This document shows positions 17,061 through 29,934 of a stretch of DNA of 64,000 nucleotides, piece by piece. The position numbers and the translations under genes were made by a program. The stretch comes from Nesterenkonia sp. LB17 (GTDB lineage: Bacteria > Actinomycetota > Actinomycetes > Actinomycetales > Micrococcaceae): the NCBI RefSeq assembly GCF_022565915.1, contig NZ_JAJOYX010000003.1:186001-250000 (forward strand). Reading direction: 5' to 3'. The notes under the pieces are model-generated. The model ran no database searches and was not told the origin of the DNA. It saw only the letters and a program-made list of their open reading frames with translations. Within the stretch, counting starts at the first letter, position 1. Each line of letters starts with the position of its first letter.

Positions 17061-18236
17061 TTGAGAGTGACCTTTTCGAGCGATGTGACTCCCAGCCGCA
17101 GAGTCCTAAATGTTCTTACGCTGACAACCATCGGTGCCATTCTCGCCGACCTGTCACTGGCCCTGATTCTCAACCTGGACTTCAGCGCGACCCTGCTGGC
17201 CGTCTACCTCATGTGGATCCTGTCGGTATCGCTCTTCTGGCTACACCCGGGCATGGGCGCGATGGCGGCCCTCATCGGAGCGCTTATCGGGACACAGATG
17301 AGCTTCCAGATCGGCACCCTACTGCTGGTGATTCTCTTCTGTGGACTCACCGCGATGTACTGCGCCCAGTGGCTGCGTCGGCTGTACCTGGTTCTTGCAT
17401 TGATCCTCGCGATGAATGTGGGCATGATCCAGGAGGACCCGGTGTTGGCCGCAGGGTTCGGAATCTCCGCAGGCGGCACAATGGTCACGTCTTACCTGAT
17501 CGGGCGCGCAACTAGACGGCAGCTGGCTACGCGCCTGGAAGCCAGAGCAGAGCTGGAACAATTGCGCTCCGCACATCAAGATGCATTGGATGCTGAGCGC
17601 AGGTCCATCGCCCGAGATCTTCATGACATCCTGGCGCACGACCTCACGGTAATCTCGATGCAGACGCAGGTGGCAGCCGCAACAGGCACCGCCGAATCCC
17701 GTGCGGCAGCACTGACCCAGATCTCAACCTCCGCCAGCGCAGCGCTCCACGACCTTCGCCGCGTGCTGCAGGTGCTCCAGCGCGAAAACATCATCGAGGC
17801 GGGCCCGGGGGACGCCCCGGAGCTGGACCTAGAGTCAGGTCTTCAGCGCTTCACCGAGCGCCTTGAGGATCTGGGGTTCAAAGTTGACACTGCGGTCCAC
17901 GGAGATCTGAGCTCGCTCTCACAGTCCGTGGAGGCCTGCCTCTACAGAATTCTTCAGGAATCCACCACCAATGTGGTCAAGCATGGAGCCAAGGGACACG
18001 CCACCAGTGACTGCACCATCGAGATCGAGGTCAAGACCGACACCGTGAATATGGCAGTGACGAACCGCACTGACGACACCCAGACACCGGCAGTCAAACA
18101 CCCTTCCTCGGGGACTGGGCTTATCAGCATGGAGGACCGCGCGGCAACCTTCGGAGGCACCGTGGATGCCGGAGCTCCAGCTGCTGGCATCTGGAGTGTG
18201 CAGGTCACCGGAATCCAGATGCGGCTGCTTCGCTGA
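17061..18236 (+). CDS. NarL-type sensor histidine kinase (HisKA_3)
   Basis: A 391-residue membrane histidine kinase. About six hydrophobic helices fill residues 15-155, with very short loops, so the sensor is probably intramembrane or dependent on another protein. The dimerisation/phosphoacceptor box is ERRSIARDLHDILAHDLTVI, where the histidine of LHD is phosphorylated; the ATPase domain has the N-box ILQESTTNVVKHG and GTGLISMEDRAATFGG. This is the partner type for LuxR-family regulators, and the regulator lies divergently upstream. The start is uncertain: TTG 17061 or GTG 17067, neither with a strong ribosome site. A 12-bp hairpin 53 bases downstream probably ends transcription. Confidence 0.87.
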   Translation: MRVTFSSDVTPSRRVLNVLTLTTIGAILADLSLALILNLDFSATLLAVYLMWILSVSLFWLHPGMGAMAALIGALIGTQMSFQIGTLLLVILFCGLTAMYCAQWLRRLYLVLALILAMNVGMIQEDPVLAAGFGISAGGTMVTSYLIGRATRRQLATRLEARAELEQLRSAHQDALDAERRSIARDLHDILAHDLTVISMQTQVAAATGTAESRAAALTQISTSASAALHDLRRVLQVLQRENIIEAGPGDAPELDLESGLQRFTERLEDLGFKVDTAVHGDLSSLSQSVEACLYRILQESTTNVVKHGAKGHATSDCTIEIEVKTDTVNMAVTNRTDDTQTPAVKHPSSGTGLISMEDRAATFGGTVDAGAPAAGIWSVQVTGIQMRLLR

Positions 18237-18288
18237 CCGATCGATCGTCCCGCTGCTCATAGGGCGAAAAGACCCCGGACACAGAGAG

Positions 18289-18319
18289 GCTCGGGCGGTG
18301 CCGTTCCCACCGCCCGAGC
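18289..18319 (+). terminator. Hairpin terminator after the histidine kinase
   Basis: GCTCGGGCGGTG at 18289-18300 is perfectly complementary to CACCGCCCGAGC at 18308-18319, leaving a 7-base loop. There is no run of T after it, as is common in actinobacteria. The rest of the gap 18237-18523 shows no gene; it includes the stretch leading to the acyl-CoA dehydrogenase, where no confident promoter was picked. Confidence 0.65.
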
Positions 18320-18523
18320 ATTAACATCCGCCGAGGTCCTGCTCCGAACCCTTGCACCGTAACTCGGAACACCTCAAGGCCGATGTCATCTCCCCTGAAT
18401 CGTGCACCACTGATGCACGTCCACTTATAAGTATTGGGGAGTGCCCGTCTTCTGACTAGTGGACTTTTGTCCACAGTTTGCAGGTGAAACCAAAGCTCCC
18501 CCACCTTGTGACTATCAAGTAAC

Positions 18524-19774
18524 ATGTGTGCCATGACACATCATGCTCCCGATGCTTCCGTTGATCCGATCTACGACGTCTCCACCGCGCAGGACCTCGA
18601 CTACTACGGCGTCTTCGACGACCTCCCCGCGGCAGACCGGCAGTGGTGGACTCGCGCCCGTGAGTTCTCCACCGGACTGGAGACGCGGATGGCGCAGCAC
18701 TGGGAACACGCTGAGTACCCGGTTGACCTGGTCCGCAAGGCTGGCGGCCTGGGTCTGCTGACCGACGGCGTCGACGTCTCCGAAGCCTCGATGGAGACGC
18801 TCTCCCCGATGGCCGCGGGCCTGGTGAACATGGAGACCTCCCGTGCCGATGGCTCCCTGGGCACGGCCCTGGCGGTGCAGGGCGGGCTCGCGCTGCGCAC
18901 CCTGGCGTACTTCGGTTCGGCAGACCAGAAGGCTGAGCATCTCACCAAACTGGCCACGGCCGAGACGCTGGGCTCCTTCGCCCTCACCGAGCCCACGCAC
19001 GGCTCGGACTCGGTCTCGCTGGAGACCACCGCCCGGCTGGTCGGCGACGAGGACTCCGGCTACTACGTCATCAACGGCGCCAAGAAGTGGATCGGCAACG
19101 GCGCCTCGGGCGGCCTGACGTTCACCTGGGCCCGAGTCGCCGGCGGCATCCACGACGGCAACGTCCGCTGCTTCCTGATCGACCAGGACACCCGCGGCTA
19201 TCGGGCCGAGGTCATCCAGGGCAAGGCCTCGCTGCGCGCGATCCACCAGGCGCTGATCCAGTACGAGGACGTCGAGGTCCCCGCCCACGCCGTACTGCCG
19301 GGTTCAAAGACCTTCAAGGACGCCTCCAAGGTGCTCTTCGCGACCCGGCTGGGAGTAGCCTGGTCCGCCGTCGGGCATGCCTCTGCGCTGGTGGAGGCGG
19401 CGCTGAGCTATTCGAAGCAGCGTGAGCAGTTCAGCCGTCCGCTGGCGAGCTTCCAGCTGGTGCAGGAGCGGCTGACCTGGATGGTCTCGGAGCTCACCTC
19501 CATGCAGCTGCACGTCCGGGCGGTCACCGAGCGGGATATGGCCGGCACGCTCACCGGCCCGCAGGCCTCCCTGGCGAAGTATCACAACACCCGGAAGGCT
19601 CGGGCGATCGCCCAGGTCGCCCGCGACATGCTCGGCGGCAACGGGATCCTGCTGAAGAACAAGGTGCCGCGCCACATGGCAGATATCGAGGCGATCCACA
19701 CCTATGAGGGCACCGAATCCGTGCAGAGCCTGATCATCGGGCGCGACCTGACCGGGTACTCAGCCTTCGCCTAG
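18524..19774 (+). CDS. Acyl-CoA dehydrogenase family protein (glutaryl-CoA dehydrogenase-like)
   Basis: A 416-residue FAD-dependent acyl-CoA dehydrogenase that oxidises an acyl-CoA thioester and passes electrons to ETF. The FAD/substrate motif is [11 protein letters not shown], followed by [11 protein letters not shown]; the C-terminal half has [20 protein letters not shown] and [14 protein letters not shown]. The catalytic base is expected in [11 protein letters not shown], placed as in glutaryl-CoA and related dehydrogenases, and the ending [14 protein letters not shown] also resembles that branch. The true substrate is unknown. ATG 18524 and ATG 18533 are both possible starts; neither has a clear ribosome site. 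It stands alone, convergent with sdaA. Confidence 0.85.
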   Translation: MCAMTHHAPDASVDPIYDVSTAQDLDYYGVFDDLPAADRQWWTRAREFSTGLETRMAQHWEHAEYPVDLVRKAGGLGLLTDGVDVSEASMETLSPMAAGLVNMETSRADGSLGTALAVQGGLALRTLAYFGSADQKAEHLTKLATAETLGSFALTEPTHGSDSVSLETTARLVGDEDSGYYVINGAKKWIGNGASGGLTFTWARVAGGIHDGNVRCFLIDQDTRGYRAEVIQGKASLRAIHQALIQYEDVEVPAHAVLPGSKTFKDASKVLFATRLGVAWSAVGHASALVEAALSYSKQREQFSRPLASFQLVQERLTWMVSELTSMQLHVRAVTERDMAGTLTGPQASLAKYHNTRKARAIAQVARDMLGGNGILLKNKVPRHMADIEAIHTYEGTESVQSLIIGRDLTGYSAFA

Positions 19775-19832
19775 GACACGCGCTCGGCGCCCACGATACG
19801 GCGCTCGGCACTGAGCATTCGACGTCCAGCGC

Positions 19833-21338
19833 TCAACACTCGACGACGTTGACCGCGAGTCCGCCCAGGGCGGTCTCCTTGTACTTCGAGGACATGTCCT
19901 TGCCGGTCTCGCGCATCGTCACGATGACCTCGTCCAGCGAGACCCGGTGCTCGCCGTCGCCCATCAGCGCCATCCGCGCGGCGTTGACGGCCTTGGTCGC
20001 GGCCATGGCGTTGCGCTCGATGCACGGCACCTGCACCAGTCCGCCGATCGGATCGCAGGTGAGCCCGAGGTTGTGCTCCATCGCGATCTCGGCGGCGTTC
20101 TCCACCTGTTTGGCAGTGCCGCCCAGGACCTCGCAGAGCCCGGCGGCCGCCATCGAGGAGGCCGAGCCGACCTCCCCCTGGCAGCCGACCTCGGCGCCGG
20201 AGATCGAGGCCTGCTCCTTGTAGAGCACCCCGACGGCGGCGGCGGTGAGCAGGAACCGCACGGCGATGTCCTCACGGTCCTCCTCCCCCGCGTAGCTGGC
20301 GCCGGGCCCGTAATGGGTGGCGTAGAAGCCCACGGCAGGGATGATTCCGGCAGCACCGTTGGTGGGCGCGGTGACCACCCGTCCCCCGGAGGCGTTCTCC
20401 TCGTTGACCGCCAGCGCGACCAGGTTCACCCACTCCTGCCAATAGGCGTGGGTGCGGCCTGGATCGTCCTTCCACATCCGTGCGTGCCAGTCAGGGGCAC
20501 GACGCCGGACCTTCAGCCCCCCGGGCAGGTGCCCCTCGCGCTCCAGGGCGCTGTTCTTGCAGTCCTCCATGACCTGCCAGAGGTGCAGCACCTTACCGGT
20601 GATCTCGGCTTCGGCTTCCTCCTCGGTGCCGCCGTGGCGGGCGCGGTGCAGGGCGCGCTCATTGGCCAGCATCACCCGGGAGACCGGCAGGCCTGAGCGG
20701 GCGCAGTGCTCCATGAGCTGGGCGGCCGTGATGAAGGGGTAGGGCACCTCGGCGTCCGGGGTGGCCAGCGCCTGTCCCAGCGACGCGTCGGAGGCCACCG
20801 CATCGGATTCTGAGAGCACGAACCCTCCCCCGATGGAGTAATAGATCTCCTTGGCCACCTGCTCTCCGGCGGCGTCGAGCGCGGTGAGCGTCATCGCGTT
20901 GGTATGCCGGTCCATGACGGTGAGCGGGCGCTGGATGAAGTCCTCCACCCGCAGCGGGATCTCCTTGCCGGCGCTGTGGGCGTCCCCGTGGGCGCCGTCC
21001 GGATCGCTCGGAGCACCGTCGTCTTCGCACTGGGCGGCCAGCTGCACCGTGCCGGAGACCTCCATGGCAGCCAGTCGGGAGTCGACCTGGTCCGGCAGGA
21101 TGGTCTCCGGGTCCCACCCCTCCAGGCCCAGCAGCACCGCGGTGAAGGTGCCGTGGCCGCGTCCGGTGGCCGAGAGCGAGCCGTAGAGGTCCACCTGCAC
21201 CGACTCGGTCCGGGCCAGCACCTCGGGACTTCCCAGCTGCTCGGTCACGAAGCGCCGGGCGGCGCGCATCGGCCCCACCGTGTGCGAGGAGGAGGGACCG
21301 ATGCCGACCCGGAGCAGATCAAAGATGCTGATGGTCAT
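19833..21338 (-). CDS. sdaA: L-serine ammonia-lyase (iron-sulfur dependent, single chain)
   Basis: A 501-residue type-2 L-serine dehydratase that turns L-serine into pyruvate and ammonia in the cytoplasm. The N-terminal beta domain opens [20 protein letters not shown]; the alpha domain has [39 protein letters not shown], and [19 protein letters not shown], whose cysteines bind the 4Fe-4S cluster. The gene begins only 24 bases after gcvT, so it is the last gene of the gcv operon; serine formed from glycine by the cleavage system plus GlyA would feed it. It should therefore respond to the upstream glycine riboswitch. Confidence 0.95.
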   Translation of the reverse strand: MTISIFDLLRVGIGPSSSHTVGPMRAARRFVTEQLGSPEVLARTESVQVDLYGSLSATGRGHGTFTAVLLGLEGWDPETILPDQVDSRLAAMEVSGTVQLAAQCEDDGAPSDPDGAHGDAHSAGKEIPLRVEDFIQRPLTVMDRHTNAMTLTALDAAGEQVAKEIYYSIGGGFVLSESDAVASDASLGQALATPDAEVPYPFITAAQLMEHCARSGLPVSRVMLANERALHRARHGGTEEEAEAEITGKVLHLWQVMEDCKNSALEREGHLPGGLKVRRRAPDWHARMWKDDPGRTHAYWQEWVNLVALAVNEENASGGRVVTAPTNGAAGIIPAVGFYATHYGPGASYAGEEDREDIAVRFLLTAAAVGVLYKEQASISGAEVGCQGEVGSASSMAAAGLCEVLGGTAKQVENAAEIAMEHNLGLTCDPIGGLVQVPCIERNAMAATKAVNAARMALMGDGEHRVSLDEVIVTMRETGKDMSSKYKETALGGLAVNVVEC

Positions 21339-21362
21339 GGAGTGTCTCGAATCCTGTCCCGG

Positions 21363-22510
21363 TCAGCGTGCGCGGCGGTAGAAGGGCAGCGGGACCACTT
21401 CGAAGGGCTGCGGCTTTCCACGCAGATCGACGTCGAGCCGCGTGCCCGGTTCGGTGTGGGCGATGTCGACATAGGCCATCGCGATCGGATGGCCCAGGGT
21501 CGGGCTGGGCAGCCCGGAGGTCACCGCCCCCACGGTCTCACCGGGGTTGTCCCCCTCGACGGCGAGCACCGGGTAGCCGCCGCGGCCGGCGCGCTTGCCG
21601 AGGCCCTTGAGCCCGACGAGCCGCTGACCCGAGGTCTTTCCGCGACCCGCCGCCTCGGCAGCCTCGAGGGCGGCGCGTCCGGTGAAGTTCTCCGCCTTCG
21701 TGAAGGAGACCACCGGCAGTCCGGCTTCGAAGCTGACCCGTTCGGTGGAGAGCTCGTTGCCGTAGAGCGGCATGCCGGCCTCGAGGCGCAGCGAGTCTCG
21801 GCAGGCCAGCCCGCAGGGGACCAGGCCGTCGTCGGACCCGGCCTCCAACAGCGCCAGCCACAGGGCGTGGGCTTTCTCATTGGGCAGGAACAGCTCGAAC
21901 CCGTCCTCCCCGGTGTAGCCGGTGCGGGCGAGCAGGATCTCGTCGCCGCCGATGCTCACGGTGGTGAACGCGTAGTAGCTGAGCTCGTCGACCAGGAAGG
22001 TCTCATTGGCGCGCACCACGGAGCTGATGATCTTCTGCGCGGCAGGTCCCTGGACCGCGATCAGGCTGATGCCTTCCGATTCGTCCCAGACCTCGACGTC
22101 GAAGCCTGTCCCCCCAGCACCTGTGCCAGCCGCAGCACGCTCGGTGAGCGCCGCCGCGACCACTTCACGGTTCGACGCGTTGGGGACCAGCAGGAACTCG
22201 TTCTCATCGATCCGGTAGGCGATCAGGTCATCGAGGATCCCTCCGTCCTCGCGGCAGATCAGCGAGTACTTCGCCTTGCCGATCTTCACCGCCGCGAGGT
22301 TGCCCACCAGCGCGGTGTTCAGGAAGGTGGCGGCGTCGGGCCCGATGATCCGGATCTCTCCCATGTGGGAGAGGTCGAAGAGCCCGGCGGTGGTGCGCAC
22401 CGCATGGTGCTCCTCCAACTCGGAGGTGTACTTCAGCGGCATCTTCCAGCCGCCGAAGTCGGTGAAGCTGGCACCCAGCTCGGCGTGGGCGGCAGTAAGC
22501 GCGGTCTCTC

Positions 22511-22514
<4 letters not shown>
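21363..22514 (-). CDS. gcvT: Glycine cleavage system T protein (aminomethyltransferase)
   Basis: A 383-residue T protein, which transfers the aminomethyl carbon from the lipoylated H protein to tetrahydrofolate and releases ammonia. Recognised by [20 protein letters not shown] near the start, [44 protein letters not shown] and [22 protein letters not shown] 22514 overlaps the gcvP stop (ATGA), so the two are coupled; a longer read to 22679 only adds the tail of gcvP in another frame. The expected gcvH is not between gcvT and sdaA. Confidence 0.96.
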
Positions 22515-25456
<2,942 letters not shown>

Positions 25457-25742
25457 GGAGGAACCTTCCAGGCATGGAGATGGCGCGGGTTCCTCCCCCG
25501 CTCTGTGATGGACCTGAGAGATTCACCGGCCGCCGCCGTCAGACGGGGGCAGAGCCGGCTTGCACCTTCGGTGAGCACATCAGGGTTGTAGACCTGACGT
25601 GCTGCTTTCCAGAGTTGCCACCCCTGCACGGTACTGAGTGCCTGAGAGGTTCCCGGGGAGGATATTGCTCCTTCGGCGCCGGATCCGCGCCCAGGGGTGC
25701 AGGGACTGCACTGCTCTGGGCGCCAGCCGGACTCTCCCACAC
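25457..25742 (-). promoter_or_regulatory. Tandem glycine riboswitch controlling gcvP-gcvT-sdaA
   Basis: On the minus strand the 5' leader of gcvP shows two glycine aptamers. The first contains GGGAGAGTCC, GGCGCCGAAGGAGCAA, CCTCTCAGGCACTCAGTACC and GGCAACTCTGGA; after a short linker the second has CACCGAAGGTGCAAGCC, GAATCTCTCAGGTCCATCAC and AGCGGGGGAGG. Glycine binding normally switches the cleavage system on. After the second aptamer GGAGGAACC (25496-25488) can pair with GGTTCCTCC (25465-25457), a 9-bp stem that ends on the gcvP ATG and covers half of GGAAGG; an off-state at the level of translation is the likely mechanism (inference). Confidence 0.92.
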
Positions 25743-25804
25743 AGGGGACGTGGCGATGATTCAATTTGTCCTCATTGTGCCACAGCGGTGTTTTCCGACA
25801 CATT

Positions 25805-27103
25805 TCACGATGTGCTCACTCGGCCTGGTTCGCCCGATCCTCTGCCCGGTCCCGGGATCGGGCCCGGTGACGCGCCGGGTCGTGCCGCGCTGGGGGTGCG
25901 CACGTGTTCCGGAAGCAGACCCACCCCGATGACGCGCGCGGTGAGTCGGCGGAGCACCGGTGAGAAGAGGCGAAGCAGCTTCGCGGCCGGGGCCGGGACG
26001 ACCCGGCGCCCGGTCGTGGAGCGAGCGATCACCCGATGTCCGCGCCCCTGGATCCGTTGCATGAGCTTCACCGGCCGCTCCCGGCGGGCCTGCACAGCTG
26101 CCAGCGTCTGCTCCGGGACGGTCCCCTGCGTCAGCTGTGCGGTGATCGCGTTGGCCAGCGCCACCGCATCCTGGATCGCATAGTTCACCCCCACCCCGAA
26201 CATCGGGGACATCGCGTGGGCCGCATCCCCGATGGCGATGAACCCCGGCCGGTGCCAGCGGTGGAGCCGGTTGATCTGCACCGTCAGCAGCTTGACCTGC
26301 TTCCAGTCGGTGAGGGTCTGCACCACCTCATCCAGCACCGGGGCCGCCTGGATCAGCCGGGCGCGGAACTCCTCCAGTCCGGCCTGCTGCAGCTCCCGGA
26401 ATTCACCCTTCTTGATGATCAGGCCCGACTGGTATGTCTCCCCGCGATCGATGGTCAGGACCATCCCGGCCGAGGAGAGGTGGCCCAGGGTGGGCGGGGG
26501 CGGATCGGCGGGCTGCGGGAGGCTGAACCAGAGCACATCGATGGGCACTCCTGACTCCACCGGGGTGAGCCCGGCGGCTGCGCGCAGCACCGAGGCCCGT
26601 CCGTCGGCGGCCACCGTGAGTCTCGCCCGGATCTGGAGCTCACCCTCAGCCGAGCGGGCGCGCAGTCCGACGACGGCACCGTCGTCGGACTGCATCAGAC
26701 TGGTCGCCTCGGTGTGCATCCGCAGATCAAAGCCGGGGAAGGCCTTCGCCTCGCGGGCCAGAAAGTCCAGGAAGTCCCACTGCGGGGCGAGGACCAGAAA
26801 GTCATCGGGTCCGCGGAGCACTCCGAAGTCGACCAGGGTGAGACGCTCGCCCTCGATGACGGCATCGAGGGTGGAGAACCGGCTGACGGGCAGGGCCAGG
26901 AACTGCTCGCGCAGCCCGAGCTCGCCGAGGAGGGTGAGCGTGGAGGGGTGGACGGTGTCTCCGCGGAAGTCGCGGAAGAAGTCGGGGTGCTTCTCGATCA
27001 CGGTGACCTCCAGCCCTGCGCGGGCGAGCAGGCAACCCAGCACCATCCCGGCGGGGCCTCCTCCAGCGATCACACAGTCGCGCTGCAGCTTGGTCATCGG
27101 CAT
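25805..27103 (-). CDS. FAD-dependent monooxygenase (UbiH/PHBH-like)
   Basis: A 432-residue flavoprotein monooxygenase. The N-terminal dinucleotide fold has CVIAGGGPAGMVLGCLLARAG and the arginine of FRDFRGDTVHPSTL; LTVAADGRASVLRAAAG is the DG motif for FAD/NADPH, and GFIAIGDAAHAMSPMFGVG the GD motif binding FAD ribityl. Such enzymes hydroxylate aromatic or polyketide-like substrates; nothing here names the substrate. After about residue 410 the tail is Pro/Gly/Arg rich and probably disordered. It starts 18 bases after the M23 peptidase gene, which suggests one transcript from 27832. Confidence 0.82.
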   Translation of the reverse strand: MPMTKLQRDCVIAGGGPAGMVLGCLLARAGLEVTVIEKHPDFFRDFRGDTVHPSTLTLLGELGLREQFLALPVSRFSTLDAVIEGERLTLVDFGVLRGPDDFLVLAPQWDFLDFLAREAKAFPGFDLRMHTEATSLMQSDDGAVVGLRARSAEGELQIRARLTVAADGRASVLRAAAGLTPVESGVPIDVLWFSLPQPADPPPPTLGHLSSAGMVLTIDRGETYQSGLIIKKGEFRELQQAGLEEFRARLIQAAPVLDEVVQTLTDWKQVKLLTVQINRLHRWHRPGFIAIGDAAHAMSPMFGVGVNYAIQDAVALANAITAQLTQGTVPEQTLAAVQARRERPVKLMQRIQGRGHRVIARSTTGRRVVPAPAAKLLRLFSPVLRRLTARVIGVGLLPEHVRTPSAARPGASPGPIPGPGRGSGEPGRVSTS

Positions 27104-27121
27104 AGCCTCCTCCTCACAGCA

Positions 27122-27832
27122 TCAGGCTCGGGCTGGCCGGACCGGCTGGACGACGGAGGCATTCGCGGGAACGCCGTGCCAGATCACCGCGGCTTCGCCG
27201 CTGCGGATCTGCTCGTGGAAGCCGCGAAACACGATCGGGACGCCGTGGGCGCGGTGCAGGTCCAGGCTGTCCATGGCCTGGAGATGGATATGCGGCTGGG
27301 TGGAGTTTCCACTGTTGCCGCATTCGGCGAGGATCTCGCCTGAGCTGACCTGCTCCCCGGGGTGGACCCGGATCGATCCGCGCCGCAGGTGCACCAGGGC
27401 GATGAAGCACCGGCTCCGCGGGTCCTCGATGATCACATGGTTTCCCGCCACTGCCACCGGGCCCTCGCGGACACGGGAGGACTGTCCGAGCAGGTACGGG
27501 ATCAGGCTGAGCTGGGAGCGCCTGGCCGCATGGTCGTCCTCGCCGTCGTGGATAACCCGCACGGTGCCGTCACGCGGCGCCAACACCTCCTGTCCGAAGG
27601 CGAAGAACAGCTCCGGCTGCTCAGCGGCGAACACGCTGCGCCAACTCACCGACCCGGCGGTGCGTCCGTCCGTGTCCACAGCGACGAAGTCGATGGCGTA
27701 CCGGATCCCGAAGAGGTCTGTGCCGTGGCTCGGGACACGTCTGGCTGGACTGTTCTGCACCTTCCAGCTGCCCGTGAAGGGCAGGGAAAGCTCCAAAGGG
27801 TGCAACGAAGATGACAGGTGCCGCGGCGGCAT
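27122..27832 (-). CDS. M23-family (LytM-like) metallopeptidase
   Basis: A 236-residue protein with the folded core of M23 zinc peptidases: SHGTDLFGIRYAIDFVAVD supplies the first metal ligands, EVLAPRDGTVRVIHDGEDD the beta-strand entry, and GNSGNSTQPHIHLQAMD the HxH motif. Members cleave peptide bridges in peptidoglycan or, in some cases, bind without cleaving. No signal peptide is visible at the N-terminus, which is unusual for a wall hydrolase, so the location is uncertain. ATG 27832 has no strong ribosome site. It is divergent from the methyltransferase gene with about 118 bases between starts. Confidence 0.75.
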   Translation of the reverse strand: MPPRHLSSSLHPLELSLPFTGSWKVQNSPARRVPSHGTDLFGIRYAIDFVAVDTDGRTAGSVSWRSVFAAEQPELFFAFGQEVLAPRDGTVRVIHDGEDDHAARRSQLSLIPYLLGQSSRVREGPVAVAGNHVIIEDPRSRCFIALVHLRRGSIRVHPGEQVSSGEILAECGNSGNSTQPHIHLQAMDSLDLHRAHGVPIVFRGFHEQIRSGEAAVIWHGVPANASVVQPVRPARA

Positions 27833-27950
27833 GGTTCAAGCTTAGCCCCGTGCTGGGTTGAAGTCTCTAGGGCCCGACTTGTCTGTCCTCCCGGCCTCAT
27901 TTTTTGGAGATACCCCTTGTCAGCGCGTCAGACTCTGCGAGAATCAGGTC

Positions 27951-28655
27951 ATGACGCTCAACGACTTCGTCCCTGCAGCGAACCAGAGCGGCGACCCGGC
28001 GGGCTATGAGATCGAGAACGGCGCGATCGACCCGCAGGGGACGCTCTGGGAGGCGCTGCGACTGGCCGCGGACTGGCGACACAAGGTGTTGGTGGATCTC
28101 GGCTGCGGGGCAGGCTACTGGCTGCCGAAGTACTCCGAGGCGGAGAAGACCATCGGGATCGAACCAGATGAGCGTCTCCTGGACACGGCCCGGGCCCGCA
28201 GCCGACGGGCCAAGGTCTTTCACGGCTCGGCCGAGCATATTCCGCTTGCCGATTCCAGCGTCGACGTGGTCCATGCCCGCTTCGCCTACTTCTTCCCCTC
28301 CGAGTTCTTCGATCCCTCGGCGGGGCTGGCGGAGGTCGCCCGGGTGCTGCGACCCGGGGGCAAGCTGGTGGTGATCGACAATGACCATGTGCTCGGCGAG
28401 TTTGCGGCGCTGCTGCGCGCCAGTGCGCCCGCCGCGGCACAGGGTCGGGACAGCTACCCCTCGACCTGGTGGCAGGAGAAGGGCGCACGGACCGCGGCCG
28501 TGATGAGTCGCTGGCAGTTCCACCGCCGAAGCGACCTCGAGCGGGTCCTGCACCTGGAGTTCCCAGCCGACGTCGCGGAGCAGTGGCTGCGCAGCCATCC
28601 GGATCGTCTGGGCCTGTCCTATGGGTACCTGCTGCACATCTGGACCAAGCCCTGA
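27951..28655 (+). CDS. Class I SAM-dependent methyltransferase
   Basis: A 234-residue Rossmann methyltransferase. Motif I is VLVDLGCGAGYWLPKYSE, the acidic end of strand 2 is TIGIEPDERLL, then FHGSAEHIPLADSSVDVVHA and EVARVLRPGGKLVVIDN. These match the UbiE/COQ5-like Methyltransf_11 group; the acceptor is not deducible. I use ATG 27951, which follows CAGG, since the longer frame from 27858 lacks methyltransferase similarity. No operon partner: the glycosyltransferase starts over 200 bases on behind its own control region. Confidence 0.8.
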   Translation: MTLNDFVPAANQSGDPAGYEIENGAIDPQGTLWEALRLAADWRHKVLVDLGCGAGYWLPKYSEAEKTIGIEPDERLLDTARARSRRAKVFHGSAEHIPLADSSVDVVHARFAYFFPSEFFDPSAGLAEVARVLRPGGKLVVIDNDHVLGEFAALLRASAPAAAQGRDSYPSTWWQEKGARTAAVMSRWQFHRRSDLERVLHLEFPADVAEQWLRSHPDRLGLSYGYLLHIWTKP

Positions 28656-28787
28656 GGCACCCGATCCAGGACCTTCGCGGCAGCCTTCCGCCCCGGTACC
28701 GCTCCTGACCGGGGACGATGCCCGTCTGTGACTCTTATCACGTTCCCTGGACACACGCGAAGAGTGCGCTAGATTAATCTCGAAGAG

Positions 28788-28805
28788 TACTTCAAAGTTG
28801 AAGTA
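28788..28805. promoter_or_regulatory. 18-bp palindrome upstream of the glycosyltransferase (possible MarR-type operator)
   Basis: TACTTCAA, two central bases AG, then TTGAAGTA make a perfect inverted repeat in an AT-richer stretch of the 28656-28872 gap. The spacing and TTGAAGTA half-site resemble operators of MarR-family repressors. TAGATTAATC just upstream (28770-28779) could hold a -10. No MarR gene lies in the window. A TTG inside the palindrome could formally start the next gene, but a later GTG is better. Confidence 0.5.
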
Positions 28806-28872
28806 TATAACGCATCCAGTCGGGTCTCCTTGCACCAGACCCGGGCTGGCAGCAGTAAGGAAACCCCGTTCT

Positions 28873-29934
28873 GTGTCCTCCCCTGTCCGACCGCGGGTCA
28901 CCGCGGTCATCCCTGCCCACAACGAGGTTGGCGCCCTGCCTGCCACCATCGCATCACTGCGAGCCCAGACGGTCCCACCCGACCGGATTCTGGTGGTCTC
29001 CGATCGTTCCACCGATCACACGGTGGAGATAGCCGAAGCATTCGGCGTTGACGTCATGGAGACCCTGGACAACACGGCCCGCAAAGCTGGAGCTCTGAAC
29101 CAGGCGCTGGACGTGCTCGAGCGACGAGGGCTCGTGCTGATCATGGACGCAGACACCCAGATCGTCCCGAGGTTCATCGAACGAGCACTCCAAGAGTTCG
29201 AGGACCCCGAGGTGGGCGGAGTCGGGGCGGTCTTCCGCGCAGACCCACCCACCGGCTATCTCGAGCTCTGCCAGTTCCTCGAGTGGACCCGATATGCCGA
29301 GCAGATCGAGCGCACGGGCAAGACCTTCGTCATGTCGGGCACCGCGGCCCTGATCCGTTGGCAGGCCCTGATAGATGTGGAGTCGCGATTCGGCTCGATC
29401 TATGACGAGCAGACCATCACCGAGGACATGCGCCTGACCATGACGCTCAAGACCTGCGGCTGGAAGGTCCGGTCCCCCGTCGAGTGTCAGAGCACCACCG
29501 AGACGATGCCGAACATCCCGACTCTCTGGCGTCAGCGTCGTCGGTGGTACCTCGGCGCCCTGCAGAACATCACCGAGATGGGGTGGAATCACGTGACCAG
29601 GCGCTACATCAACCAACAGGTCATGCTCGCGCTCTCAGTGATTCTGATGAGCACCCTGATCGGGCTGACGACGGTCTCCTATGCGGTCAACGGCTTCCTC
29701 GGCGTGGAGCCCTTCTGGCTCCTCATCGGCGCAGTGTTCGCCCTGGAGCGCGTGATCACCGTCTGGGACCAGCCCTGGCGACGACGACTCTTCGCGGCCA
29801 TGGTGATTCCCGAGCTGATCTACGCGCTGATCCTGCAGAGCGCCTACATCGGTGCGGTCTGGCAGAAGCTGAATTCCTCCAGCGGAGATTGGGCCCACCT
29901 GGGCACACCCCACAGCACCACGAAAGAGGCATAG
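28873..29934 (+). CDS. Family 2 glycosyltransferase, processive type with C-terminal membrane helices
   Basis: A 353-residue inverting GT2 enzyme resembling cellulose/hyaluronan-synthase-like and poly-GlcNAc synthases. Motifs in order: VTAVIPAHNEVGALPATI, VVSDRSTDHT, the metal-binding LIMDADTQI, TITEDMRLTM with the catalytic Asp, and WRQRRRWYLGA (QxxRW). Two to three membrane helices follow (ALSVILMSTLIGLTTVSY, FWLLIGAVFALERVI, LIYALILQSAYIGAV). It should build or extend a surface polysaccharide from a nucleotide sugar at the membrane. GTG 28873 after GTAAGGAAA was preferred to TTG 28798, which sits inside a palindromic operator. The next gene follows its stop without a gap. Confidence 0.83.
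   Translation: MSSPVRPRVTAVIPAHNEVGALPATIASLRAQTVPPDRILVVSDRSTDHTVEIAEAFGVDVMETLDNTARKAGALNQALDVLERRGLVLIMDADTQIVPRFIERALQEFEDPEVGGVGAVFRADPPTGYLELCQFLEWTRYAEQIERTGKTFVMSGTAALIRWQALIDVESRFGSIYDEQTITEDMRLTMTLKTCGWKVRSPVECQSTTETMPNIPTLWRQRRRWYLGALQNITEMGWNHVTRRYINQQVMLALSVILMSTLIGLTTVSYAVNGFLGVEPFWLLIGAVFALERVITVWDQPWRRRLFAAMVIPELIYALILQSAYIGAVWQKLNSSSGDWAHLGTPHSTTKEA

Noticed and set aside
28798-28872. N-terminal extension of the GT2 protein from TTG 28798
   Set aside because: The TTG lies within the palindrome and lacks a ribosome site; GTG 28873 is better placed.
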